Notes: generated by a model from the letters alone, not told the origin. A stretch of 64,000 nt of DNA from Halonotius aquaticus (GCF_003605575.1 NZ_QKNY01000018.1:186001-250000), one strand, 5' to 3'. Positions 51,735-60,516 are shown, counted from the stretch's first letter. Numbers and translations are program-made.

Positions 51735-52958
51735 TTAGTGACGGTACCGAACGACGCCGTCGTCGGTCTCATTGGCGTCGAGTTTCTCGCGGGCGTCGTC
51801 GATATCCTCCCGGGAGACGGTCGTCCGGTCGTCGCGGATGGCGAACATCCCGGCCTCGGTGATGAGGCTCTCGATGTCCGCGCCGCTGTAGCCATCAAGC
51901 TCGGCTGCGAGGTCAGCAAAGTCGACATCGCTGTCAACGTTGATCTGCTGGCTGTGGATCTCAAGGATGCGCTCGCGACCCTCGGCGTTCGGCTTCGGCA
52001 CCTCGATGAGGCGGTCGAAGCGGCCCGGACGCAAGATGGCCTCATCCAGCATATCGAAGCGGTTCGTGGCGGCCATCAGCTGAATCTCGCCGCGCTCGTC
52101 GAACCCGTCCATCTCCGAGAGCAACTGCATCATTGTTCGCTGAACCTCGGCGTCGCCGGAGGTCTTCGAATCGGTTCGCCGGGAGGCGACAGCGTCGATC
52201 TCGTCGATGAAGACCACGGCTGGCTCGCGTTCGGCGGCCAGCGAGAACAGATCGCGGACGAGCCGTGCGCCCTCGCCGATGAATTTTTGGACGAGTTCGG
52301 AGCCCGTCATCTTGATGAACGTGGCGTCGCTCTCGTTGGCGACAGCCTTGGCGAGCATCGTCTTGCCGGTGCCTGGTGGGCCGTGCATCAGCACACCCGA
52401 CGGTGGGTCGATGCCGACGGCGTCGAACTGCTCTGGGTTTTCGATGGCGTCTTCGACGGCCTCCCGCACCTCCGTCACCTGGTCGTCGATCCCGCCGATG
52501 TCGTCGTAGGTTACGTTGGGGGATTCGGTGACTTCCATCGCCTGTGCTCGGGCATCTGTCTCGTCGTCAAGCACCTGCTGGATGCCGAAGGATTCGTTGA
52601 TGGCGACGCGGTCGCCGGATTCGAGTTCGTCTTCCAGCTCCGGCGTCACCTCGGTGAGTACCTCCTGGTTGTTGCCGTGCTGTTTGATGACGACGTTGCC
52701 GTCGTCGGTCAACTCCTCGACGCTGGCGATGTAGAGGGCGGCCGTCTTCAAGGCCTCATTGCGATCTTTGAGCCGGCTGACCTCCTGGTGGAGGTCGGTT
52801 CGCTGTTCGGTGGCTTCCGAAAGCCGGGTTTCGAGCTCCTCGTTGACAGCCATAAGCCGCTTAAAGTGTTTCTTGAGTGCCGACAGCCGCTCGGCGGGCG
52901 ACATCTCAGGATCCAGATCCAGCCGTGGGCGGTCGGGAATCGACGGGCTACGTGACAT
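51735..52958 (-). CDS. pan: proteasome-activating nucleotidase PAN
   Basis: 407 residues. An N-terminal coiled coil (about 22-75, HFKRLMAVNEELETRLSEA) is followed by an OB domain (about 80-135) and the AAA+ ATPase. Walker A GPPGTGKT is at 193-200, Walker B VVFIDEIDA near 250, and the arginine-finger/sensor-2 region in RPGRFDRLIEVPKP. It unfolds substrates for the 20S proteasome. The C-terminus is VVRYRH. The HbYX docking motif of PAN requires Tyr as the penultimate residue; here the Tyr is third from the end, so the canonical position is not met. The gene runs opposite to nothing nearby; pepF follows it by 96 bases upstream on the same strand. Confidence 0.95.
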   Translation of the reverse strand: MSRSPSIPDRPRLDLDPEMSPAERLSALKKHFKRLMAVNEELETRLSEATEQRTDLHQEVSRLKDRNEALKTAALYIASVEELTDDGNVVIKQHGNNQEVLTEVTPELEDELESGDRVAINESFGIQQVLDDETDARAQAMEVTESPNVTYDDIGGIDDQVTEVREAVEDAIENPEQFDAVGIDPPSGVLMHGPPGTGKTMLAKAVANESDATFIKMTGSELVQKFIGEGARLVRDLFSLAAEREPAVVFIDEIDAVASRRTDSKTSGDAEVQRTMMQLLSEMDGFDERGEIQLMAATNRFDMLDEAILRPGRFDRLIEVPKPNAEGRERILEIHSQQINVDSDVDFADLAAELDGYSGADIESLITEAGMFAIRDDRTTVSREDIDDAREKLDANETDDGVVRYRH

Positions 52959-53054
52959 TCATCATGTGATTCGGTCTGCCGGTAAATGTGCCTTTGGGTC
53001 GCGGGGAATGTGCCGTGGTACCACGGTTCTTGTCAGCGACACCGATCGAACGGC

Positions 53055-54863
53055 TCAGCGCAGCTCGTCGATCCGATCAAGATACGTATCGTAGACACCG
53101 AGGGCCGATTCGATGGGGTCGGCACTGGTCATGTCGATGCCGGCGAGTTCGAGGGCCTCGATCGGGTAGACGCTGCCGCCGGCGGCCAGCATCTCGCGGT
53201 AGTCGGCAGCAGCCGACTCGTCGACTGCGTCGGTAGCTGAATCGCCGAGAATCCCATCAACGATGGCGACCGCCGCAGAGATGCCGGTCGCATACTGGTA
53301 GACATAGAAGTTGTAGTAGAAGTGCGGGATTCGCTGCCACTCGCGGTGAATCCGGTCGTCGATGACGGCTGGCTCGTAGTAGTCGCTCTTGAGCCCACCG
53401 TAGAGCTCGTCGAAGACGTCCGGCGTCAGCGGCTCGTCGTTCTCGGCGCGTTCGTGGATCCGCTGTTCGAATTCGGCAAACATCGTCTGCCGATAGAGCG
53501 TCGACCGGAACCGTTCGAGGTATTCGTCGAGGACGTGCAGCCGGAGTTCGTCATCGTCGACAGTCTCAAGCAGGTGCTGGGTGAGCAGTGTCTCGTTGAC
53601 CGTCGAGGCGACCTCGGCGACGAAGATCTCATAGCTTGCGTCGTGCCACGGCTGGGCCTCCTGTGCCAACTCCGAGTGCATCGAGTGGCCCAACTCGTGG
53701 GCCAGCGTAAACATCGAGGAGATGTCGTCCTGGTAGTTCATCAGGATGAACGGCTGGGTGTCGTAGGTGCCCGAGGAGAACGCGCCGGAGCGTTTGCCGC
53801 GATTCTCATACACATCGACCCACCGGCTATCCAACCCCTCGGCGAGTCGATCGCGGTAGGATTCACCCAGCGGTTCGACCGCCTCGATGATCCACTCCTT
53901 TGCCTGCTCGTACTCGACATCCGGCCCCTCCTCGCCGGTGATCGAGGTGTAGAGATCCCACATCTGCAGGTCGTCGACGCCGAGCGCGTCGCGTTTGATC
54001 TCGGCATGGCGGTGGAGGGAATCGAGATTGTCATGCACAGTCTCGACGAGCGTATCGTAAACTTCGACGGGGACATTTGGGCCATCGAGAGCAGCCTCGC
54101 GGGCTGTCTCGTAGTTCCGTGCGCGGGCGACCTTCACGTCCTTGCGAACCTGCTTTTTCAGCGATGTGCCGACAGTGTTGCGGACGGTCTCCCACTCGTC
54201 GTAGTAAGCCTCATGGACGCGCTGGCGAAACGCACGGTTCTCGTGTTTCTGGAGCGTCGTGAAGTTGGCCTGGCTGATCTCGATGTCCTCGCCGTCTGGA
54301 TCCTCGACGGTCGGAAACTCCATGTCGGCGTTCGACAACATCGAATAGATCTCACTCGGCGACGACGTGACCTCGCCCAGCTCCGCCAGCAGCTCCTCGA
54401 CTTCCGTCGAGCGCGTGTGGGGCTTGCCCCGAAGCACGTCATCGAAGAAGTGCTCGTACTCGGCGAGAGCCGGCTCCTCCTCAATGAACGCATCAATGTC
54501 GTCTTCGGTCAGCTCCTGGATCTCAGGTTCGATGTAGGAGGTCGCGCTGGAGGCCTCCGAGGAGAGCGCTTCAGCTTTCCCCGAGAGTGCCTGATACTCC
54601 TGATTTCGGGTGTCCTCGCTGGATCGAAGGTTTGCGTAGACAGACAGCTGAGCGACCTCGCGCATGATCTCCTCGCGGAGTTCCAGCAGTTCCAGCAGGG
54701 TTTCAGGGCTCTCGGTGACCCGTCCCTCGTAGGCTTCGAACTCCTCGATTCGCCCGGAGACCGTCTCGAAGTGTTCGGCCCACGCGTCGTCAGATTCGAA
54801 GATCGATCCGAGTGCCCACTTGTGTTGCTCGTCGATTTCGGCCCGTTCGGGAACCGTACTCAT
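53055..54863 (-). CDS. pepF: oligoendopeptidase F
   Basis: 602 residues, M3B zinc metallopeptidase that cuts short peptides in the cytoplasm. The HExxH is TLAHELGHSMH (His near 387), with the third ligand Glu in VAEVASTVNETLL about 25 residues later. SQANFTTLQKHENRAFR and FILMNYQDDISS are family blocks. N-terminal helical domain as in PepF. It is divergent from nothing; truA ends 24 bases away on the same strand. Complete and intact. Confidence 0.95.
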   Translation of the reverse strand: MSTVPERAEIDEQHKWALGSIFESDDAWAEHFETVSGRIEEFEAYEGRVTESPETLLELLELREEIMREVAQLSVYANLRSSEDTRNQEYQALSGKAEALSSEASSATSYIEPEIQELTEDDIDAFIEEEPALAEYEHFFDDVLRGKPHTRSTEVEELLAELGEVTSSPSEIYSMLSNADMEFPTVEDPDGEDIEISQANFTTLQKHENRAFRQRVHEAYYDEWETVRNTVGTSLKKQVRKDVKVARARNYETAREAALDGPNVPVEVYDTLVETVHDNLDSLHRHAEIKRDALGVDDLQMWDLYTSITGEEGPDVEYEQAKEWIIEAVEPLGESYRDRLAEGLDSRWVDVYENRGKRSGAFSSGTYDTQPFILMNYQDDISSMFTLAHELGHSMHSELAQEAQPWHDASYEIFVAEVASTVNETLLTQHLLETVDDDELRLHVLDEYLERFRSTLYRQTMFAEFEQRIHERAENDEPLTPDVFDELYGGLKSDYYEPAVIDDRIHREWQRIPHFYYNFYVYQYATGISAAVAIVDGILGDSATDAVDESAAADYREMLAAGGSVYPIEALELAGIDMTSADPIESALGVYDTYLDRIDELR

Positions 54864-54887
54864 ACAGGAAGGTGGCCGACAGCGCGC

Positions 54888-55745
54888 CTAAAGGTTGTCC
54901 TCCGCATCGTTGAGGTGATCGGCCAACGTCGTGCTAACGCGATGGCCGACGAACGCATCGCGTGCACGCTTGCCGAAGGCGCCGACGCCGCTGGCCGCGG
55001 CTCGGGAGTCGCACTCGAAGTCGACGCCGGGGTACGCGACCGCCGACAACACCAGCGGTTCGGGCGACGCTGTCTGCGGCTGGGGATCGACCGCGTCGTC
55101 GCCGAGCAGCGACTCGATCCATGACAGCGACTTGCTGCCGCTGGCGACGGCCTGGACGACCGCGACGAGCCGGCGGACGAAATGGCGCGGAAAACCACCG
55201 GCGGCGACGGTGAGCACCAGCACGTCGCCGTCGCGGTCGATGCTGGCGGTGATATCACGTTCGGTGCCGGTGTCATCGGGCGTCAAATTGTGAAAATCAT
55301 GGTGGCCGCTGAGTGCGTCGACCGCGTCGGCAGCCCGGTTGTCGTCGATGGTGGGGCGGCCATCGAGCGGTCGGTGGGCGGTTCCGTTCGGCGGCGCGTA
55401 GAGCTCATAGACGTACTCGCGTCGCGCCGCGTCGTGAGTCGCATGGAAGTCGGCGTCAACATCGGCACTGGCCCACACCCGGATCGTCGCCGGTAACTCG
55501 CTGTTGAGCGCGCGCGGCGAGAGCCACTCGGGGCACTCGAAGGCGACCGTCTGAGCGACCGCCGACACGCCGGCGTCAGTGCGGCCCGCCGCAGCGTAGC
55601 CCGTTGGTTTGTTGGCCTCCGGCGGTAGGATCGACAGCGCGCGGAGCGCGTCGAACAGCGCACCCTCGACGGTTGGCACCGATGGCTGCCGCTGGAAGCC
55701 GTAGAACGGCCGGCCGTCGTAGGCAAGGCGGAACGCGCGCATCAA
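54888..55745 (-). CDS. truA: tRNA pseudouridine synthase A
   Basis: 285 residues. AGRTDAGVSA (about 53-62) holds the catalytic Asp57; the opening RAFRLAYDGRPFYGFQRQ is the family start. GGFPRHFVRRLVAVVQAV in the second half is also typical. It modifies tRNA positions 38-40. The protein is shorter in its loops than some archaeal TruA proteins but complete. The RNase P RNA gene lies 55 bases upstream on the same strand, so RNA-processing functions cluster here. Confidence 0.93.
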   Translation of the reverse strand: MMRAFRLAYDGRPFYGFQRQPSVPTVEGALFDALRALSILPPEANKPTGYAAAGRTDAGVSAVAQTVAFECPEWLSPRALNSELPATIRVWASADVDADFHATHDAARREYVYELYAPPNGTAHRPLDGRPTIDDNRAADAVDALSGHHDFHNLTPDDTGTERDITASIDRDGDVLVLTVAAGGFPRHFVRRLVAVVQAVASGSKSLSWIESLLGDDAVDPQPQTASPEPLVLSAVAYPGVDFECDSRAAASGVGAFGKRARDAFVGHRVSTTLADHLNDAEDNL

Positions 55746-55799
55746 CTGGCTGTTCCAACGCGGCGGCGAAAAGAGTTCACCTGTCGCTCACGAATTACT

Positions 55800-56190
55800 C
55801 CGGGTTGAGAGGAGTAAGCCCCCTTCTGTTTCGACCCGACATTCGGCTGAGCAGTCGCGTCGTGTTCGGACTACCTCGGCGGCCGGCGACCACACCGCGT
55901 GGCCGACCGACCGCCTGACGCGACCTTGCACCGGTGAGGATTCACCGTTCCATCCGTTCCTGCCCGTCTCGCGGGCGAAACCCGCATTCCTCGGTGGATT
56001 AACTCCCTTTCCTTACGGATCGGTTCGCGCACCTCATCGGTCGGGGCAGGGGGTCTCGTTGCTGTTTCAGCGCCAGCCGTCTCCGACTCCGGGCTTGCGC
56101 CCGGTCACCTGTCCGAACGGTGGGGGGACTTTCCTCATGGGGGGTGCCCGCTGGCACCATGCCCACGGGGATCGGGCTCTCTCTACCCGA
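55800..56190 (-). ncRNA. rnpB: RNase P RNA
   Basis: About 391 bases, archaeal type A. Reading the minus strand, the conserved GAGGAAAGTCCCCCCAC (CR-I) lies near 56137-56121, ACAGAAGGGGGCTTA (CR-V) near 55833-55819, and P1 is formed by CGGGT(A)GAGAG at the 5' end and CTCTCAACCCG at the 3' end. Long GC-rich helices and GCCCGGGCGCAAGCCCGG-type hairpins fill the middle. It processes the 5' ends of tRNAs with archaeal Rpp proteins. Ends are placed by the P1 pairing and are accurate to a few bases. TTTT at 55769-55772 (minus strand) may terminate it. Confidence 0.93.
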
Positions 56191-56211
56191 TTGATATGGA
56201 CTCAGCGGTCG

Positions 56212-56222
56212 GATAAACGGTT
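56212..56222 (-). promoter_or_regulatory. TATA-like element for rnpB
   Basis: On the minus strand CCGTTTATCCG, centred about 26 bases before the predicted 5' end of RNase P RNA at 56190. This is the spacing of an archaeal TATA box. Confidence 0.5.
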
Positions 56223-56304
56223 CGGTGGGGCAGTTGGTCGTCGACCGCGATTCCTGCACAACGAATGGGAAGAATTGAAGTCGGCAGCCCCCATGGATAC
56301 GTCT

Positions 56305-56907
56305 ATGTCCGAGGCACAGACCGTTCAGCTGAGTTATGATGACGGTGCACGAGCGGTCGAGCTTGCGCGGGAAGCAGTCGAATCGTACGTCCTTCATGGC
56401 CAACGCGAACACCCAGGGAGCATGCGAGATGCCTTCTACGCCCGAACCGGGGCGTTCGTCCGTATCCAATCAACACGCGGACGGGGGCAACTCCGCGGCT
56501 GTGCCGGGGCCTATCGCACCGACGACCAGCTCGGTCACGCCATCGTCGACGCGGCGATTCAGGCCGCCTCGTCGGATTCGGCGGGCTCGGAGATCGGCGC
56601 AAAGGAGCTCTCGGATCTCTCGATTTCGGTCTGTGTCGTCAGCAACACGCTGCTGACAAACGATCCCATCGAAGATATCGAACTCGGCACCCACGGCGTC
56701 GCCCTCGACACCGGCAACGACCACGCCTGGCTCTATCCGACACTCCCCGTCGAACAAAACTGGAGCAAAGAAAAGTATCTCTCCTTGGTCTGTAAGAAGG
56801 CGAATGTCTCCCCGGTTGCCTGGCAGGACGACGACACGATGATCACCCTTTTCGAAGGCCAAGTTTTCCGCGAGCGACCTGACGGCGGCAGCGTCGAAGC
56901 ACTCTAA
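56305..56907 (+). CDS. AMMECR1-domain protein
   Basis: 200 residues from ATG 56305 (MSEAQTVQLSYDDGARAVE); ATG 56293 is an alternative. The signature motif RGRGQLRGCAGAYRTDDQLG (about 57-76; family LRGCIG-like) is the AMMECR1 core, with the conserved Cys in LRGCAG. VALDTGNDHAWLYPTLPVEQ and LCLVCKKANVSPVAW-like blocks follow. The family is universal in archaea and eukaryotes, is often encoded next to MEMO proteins, and has no settled function. The 5' end of the frame upstream runs into the rnpB gene and is rejected as coding. Confidence 0.9.
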   Translation: MSEAQTVQLSYDDGARAVELAREAVESYVLHGQREHPGSMRDAFYARTGAFVRIQSTRGRGQLRGCAGAYRTDDQLGHAIVDAAIQAASSDSAGSEIGAKELSDLSISVCVVSNTLLTNDPIEDIELGTHGVALDTGNDHAWLYPTLPVEQNWSKEKYLSLVCKKANVSPVAWQDDDTMITLFEGQVFRERPDGGSVEAL

Positions 56908-56925
56908 CCCCGCGAGGCGAGCGTG

Positions 56926-58098
56926 CTACACCCGGTCTGTCCGACCAAATCCGACCAGCGACGCGTCGCGGGCGGCCCGCTCGGTGGCTCCCGACAACGA
57001 GAGATCGAAGTCGTCGACAACGTCGCCATCGCGGATGAGCGGCTCCAAGAGCGGTTCGCCGTCGGCCGGTGCGTCGCCCGCACGGTGGCCGACGTGGTGG
57101 CCGCCGTCGGCCGTCCGGTAGACCGATTTCACGCCGGAGAGCTTCCCGCGTTTCGCGATCGCCTCGCCATCGACTTCGACGATATCGAGGGCAAAATCGA
57201 CAGGATCGGCGTTTGAGATCGTACTGCCAACCCCGAAGCCATCGGCAACGTCGCGTAGCTCCCGAAGGTCGTCGACGCCGAGCCCGCCGCTGAGGAAAAT
57301 GTCAACATCTTCGTAGCCAGCGGCGTCGAGTTCCCACCGGACTTCGCGGATGATATGCCAGAAATCACCGCGCCGCGAGCCCGTGGTGTCGAGACGGACG
57401 CCGTCAAGCGCGTCGCCGAAGGCGTCAGCCGCCCGGAGCGACTCGTCGACCTCGTCGCTGAACGTGTCACAGAGGGCGATCCGCTGGACATCGTCGCCGA
57501 CGGCGGCGTCAAAGGCCTGCCACGCGGCTTCCTGCTCGCCGCGACCGAAACACAGCAGGAGGGCGTGTGGCATCGTGCCGCTGGCTTCGCGGTCGATCTG
57601 GTCGCCGGCAGCAACATGCGAGAATCCATCAAGGCCGGCCAGCAGCGCGGATCGCTCGACGACCGCCGCGATCGAGGGATGGACGTGCCGCGCCCCGAAC
57701 GACAACACCGGCGAATCGGGGGCGGCCTCCCGAACGCGTCGGGCGGCGGTTGCGATTCCCGACGCGTGCGACAGAAAGCCGAGCAGCGCGGTTTCCAGCC
57801 GGGCAAAATCGAGATACGGCCCCTCGATTCGCATGACCGGCCCGCCGTCGAAACAGTGGCCCGCCGGGATCGCGTCGACATCAACCGCGCGGTCGGCCAA
57901 CAGTGCGGCCGCGTCTTTCACACCGGCGAGCAGTTCGAACTCGCCGGTCGGGAACTGGTCGGCGGTTACCTCGGCGACGACCCGAGGGTTGCGATCAGCA
58001 TGTTTGAGCGCGGCGTCGGTGCGCTCGAAGTAGGCGTCGGTCGCCCGACCGCTGTGGATGGCTTCGGGCGAGATGATATCGAAATCGAGGTCGCGCAT
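56926..58098 (-). CDS. pncB: nicotinate phosphoribosyltransferase
   Basis: 390 residues of the NAPRTase family, which links nicotinate to PRPP for NAD salvage. DQFPTGEFELLAGVKDAAAL opens the core, SFGARHVHPSIA is a family block, and VRLDTTGSRRGDFW (near 233-246) and LSGGLGVDDLRELRDV are the phosphate-binding strands of the TIM-barrel. GVGSTISN carries the second phosphate loop. It is similar to the archaeal-type, shorter enzyme. The gene is complete, convergent with AMMECR1 (stops 18 bases apart). Confidence 0.9.
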   Translation of the reverse strand: MRDLDFDIISPEAIHSGRATDAYFERTDAALKHADRNPRVVAEVTADQFPTGEFELLAGVKDAAALLADRAVDVDAIPAGHCFDGGPVMRIEGPYLDFARLETALLGFLSHASGIATAARRVREAAPDSPVLSFGARHVHPSIAAVVERSALLAGLDGFSHVAAGDQIDREASGTMPHALLLCFGRGEQEAAWQAFDAAVGDDVQRIALCDTFSDEVDESLRAADAFGDALDGVRLDTTGSRRGDFWHIIREVRWELDAAGYEDVDIFLSGGLGVDDLRELRDVADGFGVGSTISNADPVDFALDIVEVDGEAIAKRGKLSGVKSVYRTADGGHHVGHRAGDAPADGEPLLEPLIRDGDVVDDFDLSLSGATERAARDASLVGFGRTDRV

Positions 58099-58152
58099 AG
58101 CCCGGCTTCGGCGGCGGTCACAAAAAGCCCGGTGGCCCGCGGGTCGCTGTCG

Positions 58153-59715
58153 TCAGTCTCGCGGTCGGGTGGCCGACCACGCGAGGGTCCATCCGGCAGC
58201 GAGCAACGCGAGGAGCGCGCCGGCGACACCGAAGCCGGGGATCTGCTCGCTCGTCGCTGATGGTGTGAGCCCGGGGGCGAGCTCTCGCAGTCCGTCGGTC
58301 GTCGGCGCGTGGACGATCCGCACCCGGGTGCCGTCGCGTTCGATCCCGTAGGCCCCGGCGAAGGCATCGTCGTCAAGTTCGTAGATGCCGGGATCGGTTT
58401 CAGTTGCGTTGCGCGCCGTGAGAATGGCTGTATACGCGCGGTGGAACTCGGTGGCGTCATCAGTCGTCTCCCATTCGGTTGTCCAGACGTAGCCGTCGTC
58501 GTCGCCGCGGCGGTAGGGGACGAGCGCGTCGCCAGCCCAGCCGTCGGAGGGTGGCGCACTGTAGGTTCGGCTGTCGTAGTCGCCCTCGGATTCATACAGC
58601 GTCCCCGGATCAACGGTATTGGCTCGGACGGTCGTCGCCTGGTACCAGAACATGACGAAGATCGACGCCTCGCCGGCGACCTCAGTGCCGTTGCGGCCCG
58701 GTTGGGTGTAGCGTTGCCAGCCGGCGGTCGCCGTGGTCGACGGCTCAATGGGCGAGATGTTGAGTGGTTCGCGGTGGATGATCTCGCTGGTCGTCGTCGG
58801 GGGATCGACCATCCGCTCGTCGACACCCGCCCACCCCTCTGTGGTGACGATCTCGTGGACATACCCCGGGCCGTCGGAGTACGGCTGGAGGACGACCGTG
58901 AGGATGCCGCGGTTGCTCGCCCCACCCTCGCCGCTGGTCGGGGACGCTCGCTGACACCGCCAGCGATCATCGTCACAGCGTTGTCTGTACAGATCCTCGA
59001 TGTAGCCTGCTTCGCCCTCATAGAGGCCAGTCACCGCCAGATCGGCGTCCTGTGTTTCGCCCCTGAACCGGGGGCTGGTGAGGTCGTGGCGTTGATCCTG
59101 CAGGGCGTGGGTCAACTCGTGAATCAGCGTCGCCTCGCTGACCCGCGGGGCATCAGGATCGTCGGCGACGATGACGATCTCGTCGCGTGTCGGGCTGTAG
59201 AGCCCGTTGACCGAGCCGGTCAGCGTGTCGGTGATCGCCGTCTGTGTGCTGGTGTTGTCGCCAACGATGAACAGCGCCTTCCAGACCTGATCGTTCCAGC
59301 GGGTGTATCGCCGGTCGGAGCCGTTGGGTGCCAACTCATCGCGGCCGAACGTCTCGCTGTCGACAACCCGGATCGGCACCGATTCCGTGAAGGGTTCGCC
59401 GCGGAGGTACTCCACGCGAGCCATCGAGCGGGCCAGCAGGCGATCGCGTTCAGCGGCGTCCAGCCCGTCGACCTGCGTGACGTTGATCGGATCGTCATGG
59501 CAGATCCCATCGACACAGCCGAGGCTCGTGTTTGCGGACTGCGAGTGGCTAGTCGGGGTTATCGGTGGCGACGGTGGCACCCCGACTGATGTCGCGGGCG
59601 TTGCTGTCGACGCTGCTGTCGCGGGTGCTGCTGTCGCCGCCGCTGCTGGAACGACAGTGCTGATGGCAAAAAAGACAAAGGCGACGACAAGCAGCGATCG
59701 ACCGCGGCGATCCAT
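58153..59715 (-). CDS. Hvo_1808-family surface protein with HExxH and PGF-CTERM
   Basis: 520 residues from ATG 59715 (ATG 59724 adds three). A Sec signal covers about 1-33, followed by an Ala/Thr/Pro-rich spacer. The domain carries LIHELTHALQD (near 197-207), an HExxH zinc site, and GLYEGEAGYIEDL (about 235-247) could provide the third ligand. The C-terminus, QIPGFGVAGALLALLAAGW then basic residues, matches PGF-CTERM, the tag removed by archaeosortase A when proteins are lipid-anchored on the S-layer. The family is known by the Haloferax name Hvo_1808. A cell-surface metallopeptidase is inferred; substrates are unknown. Confidence 0.85.
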   Translation of the reverse strand: MDRRGRSLLVVAFVFFAISTVVPAAAATAAPATAASTATPATSVGVPPSPPITPTSHSQSANTSLGCVDGICHDDPINVTQVDGLDAAERDRLLARSMARVEYLRGEPFTESVPIRVVDSETFGRDELAPNGSDRRYTRWNDQVWKALFIVGDNTSTQTAITDTLTGSVNGLYSPTRDEIVIVADDPDAPRVSEATLIHELTHALQDQRHDLTSPRFRGETQDADLAVTGLYEGEAGYIEDLYRQRCDDDRWRCQRASPTSGEGGASNRGILTVVLQPYSDGPGYVHEIVTTEGWAGVDERMVDPPTTTSEIIHREPLNISPIEPSTTATAGWQRYTQPGRNGTEVAGEASIFVMFWYQATTVRANTVDPGTLYESEGDYDSRTYSAPPSDGWAGDALVPYRRGDDDGYVWTTEWETTDDATEFHRAYTAILTARNATETDPGIYELDDDAFAGAYGIERDGTRVRIVHAPTTDGLRELAPGLTPSATSEQIPGFGVAGALLALLAAGWTLAWSATRPRD

Positions 59716-59746
59716 ACCGATCACACGTAGCCGGGCCTCAAGAACG

Positions 59747-60316
59747 TTACTCGGCGTCGAAGTCCCGGCGCATGGCGATCTCGAACCACGGACAGAGTCG
59801 CAGTTGGCGGTACCACTCTGGGTGTTTGTGGAGGTGGTCGTAGTCGACCCACAACAGACCGCCGATCTCCTCCTCGTCGGGATCGAGCGTCGTATCTTCG
59901 AGCGTCACCTGCAGGACAGCACAGACCTCCCACTCGACGCCAGCGTTCTCATAGTAACGTTTGTACTCAAATCGGTCGGTAAGCTCGACCTCGTCGTACT
60001 GGTCGGGAGTGACGCCGAGTTCCTCTTCGAGTCGCTGGATCGTCGCATCGACCTGGCTTTGGCCCTCGACGGGATGGGAGGCGACGGTGCCGTCCCAGTG
60101 GGTATCCCAGAGGCGTTTTTCCGGGCTGCGCTGGGCGAGCAGGAGTCGCCCCTCGCCGTCGAAAACGAGACAGGTAAACGCCCGATGACGGATCCCATCG
60201 CCGGTGTGGGCGTCGAGGCGGTTGACCAACTCCTGTTCGGTGTCGTCGGCGTCGACGGCGATCACGTCCTGGCCGGCGTTTGCGTGGCGGTCGTCGCCCG
60301 CGTCGTCAGCACTCAT
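59747..60316 (-). CDS. idi: isopentenyl-diphosphate isomerase-like Nudix protein
   Basis: 189 residues from ATG 60316, MSADDAGDDRHANAGQ. It aligns along its length with type-1 IDI: HRAFTCLVFDGEGRLLLAQR, then RLWDTHWDGTVASHPVEGQ, then ATIQRLEEELGV (Nudix-like helix). In bacterial IDI the catalytic Cys lies in VCGHP/CCSHP; here that position is Ala79 (VASHP). The second catalytic Glu is retained in VEWEVCAVLQ. So either this protein uses another chemistry or it is not an isomerase. Related haloarchaeal sequences are annotated as idi; the function here is less secure than the fold. Gene lies upstream of the surface protein on the same strand. Confidence 0.75.
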   Translation of the reverse strand: MSADDAGDDRHANAGQDVIAVDADDTEQELVNRLDAHTGDGIRHRAFTCLVFDGEGRLLLAQRSPEKRLWDTHWDGTVASHPVEGQSQVDATIQRLEEELGVTPDQYDEVELTDRFEYKRYYENAGVEWEVCAVLQVTLEDTTLDPDEEEIGGLLWVDYDHLHKHPEWYRQLRLCPWFEIAMRRDFDAE

Positions 60317-60385
60317 AGGTTGGTATGTACACAGCGGGGTCAATAAGGGTTCGATACGGGTCGCAGCAGGGTTCCGTGGTAGCAA

Positions 60386-60475
60386 TCAGATGAGACTCAA
60401 CAGTTCAAGCACGATATCAGCCGCCCACTCGTACCACGACCGCGAGTCGCTGTCGGTGTCCTCGTCGTCGGCCAT
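60386..60475 (-). CDS. 29-residue small protein
   Basis: ATG at 60475 gives MADDEDTDSDSRSWYEWAAD then IVLELLSLI. An acidic N-terminal part is followed by an amphipathic or membrane-touching helix. The strong acidity, a start codon with AT-rich upstream sequence (AATTCGTTGTGATATGG on the sense strand) and a clean stop support it, but the length makes the call tentative. It lies between the idi-like gene and lrp. Confidence 0.45.
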   Translation of the reverse strand: MADDEDTDSDSRSWYEWAADIVLELLSLI

Positions 60476-60516
60476 ATCACAACGAATTCGGAATCTAACA
60501 AAGTGTTTGTGACGCT

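Noticed and set aside
51195-52955. Plus-strand open frame of 586 codons
   Set aside because: Antisense to pdaD and pan; low-complexity Gly/Val/Asp translation with no family resemblance.
53322-55124. Plus-strand open frame of 600 codons
   Set aside because: Antisense to pepF and truA; no domain and no plausible start signal.
56059-56304. Upstream extension of the AMMECR1 gene
   Set aside because: The extension runs through the RNase P RNA gene; the conserved protein starts at 56305 or 56293.
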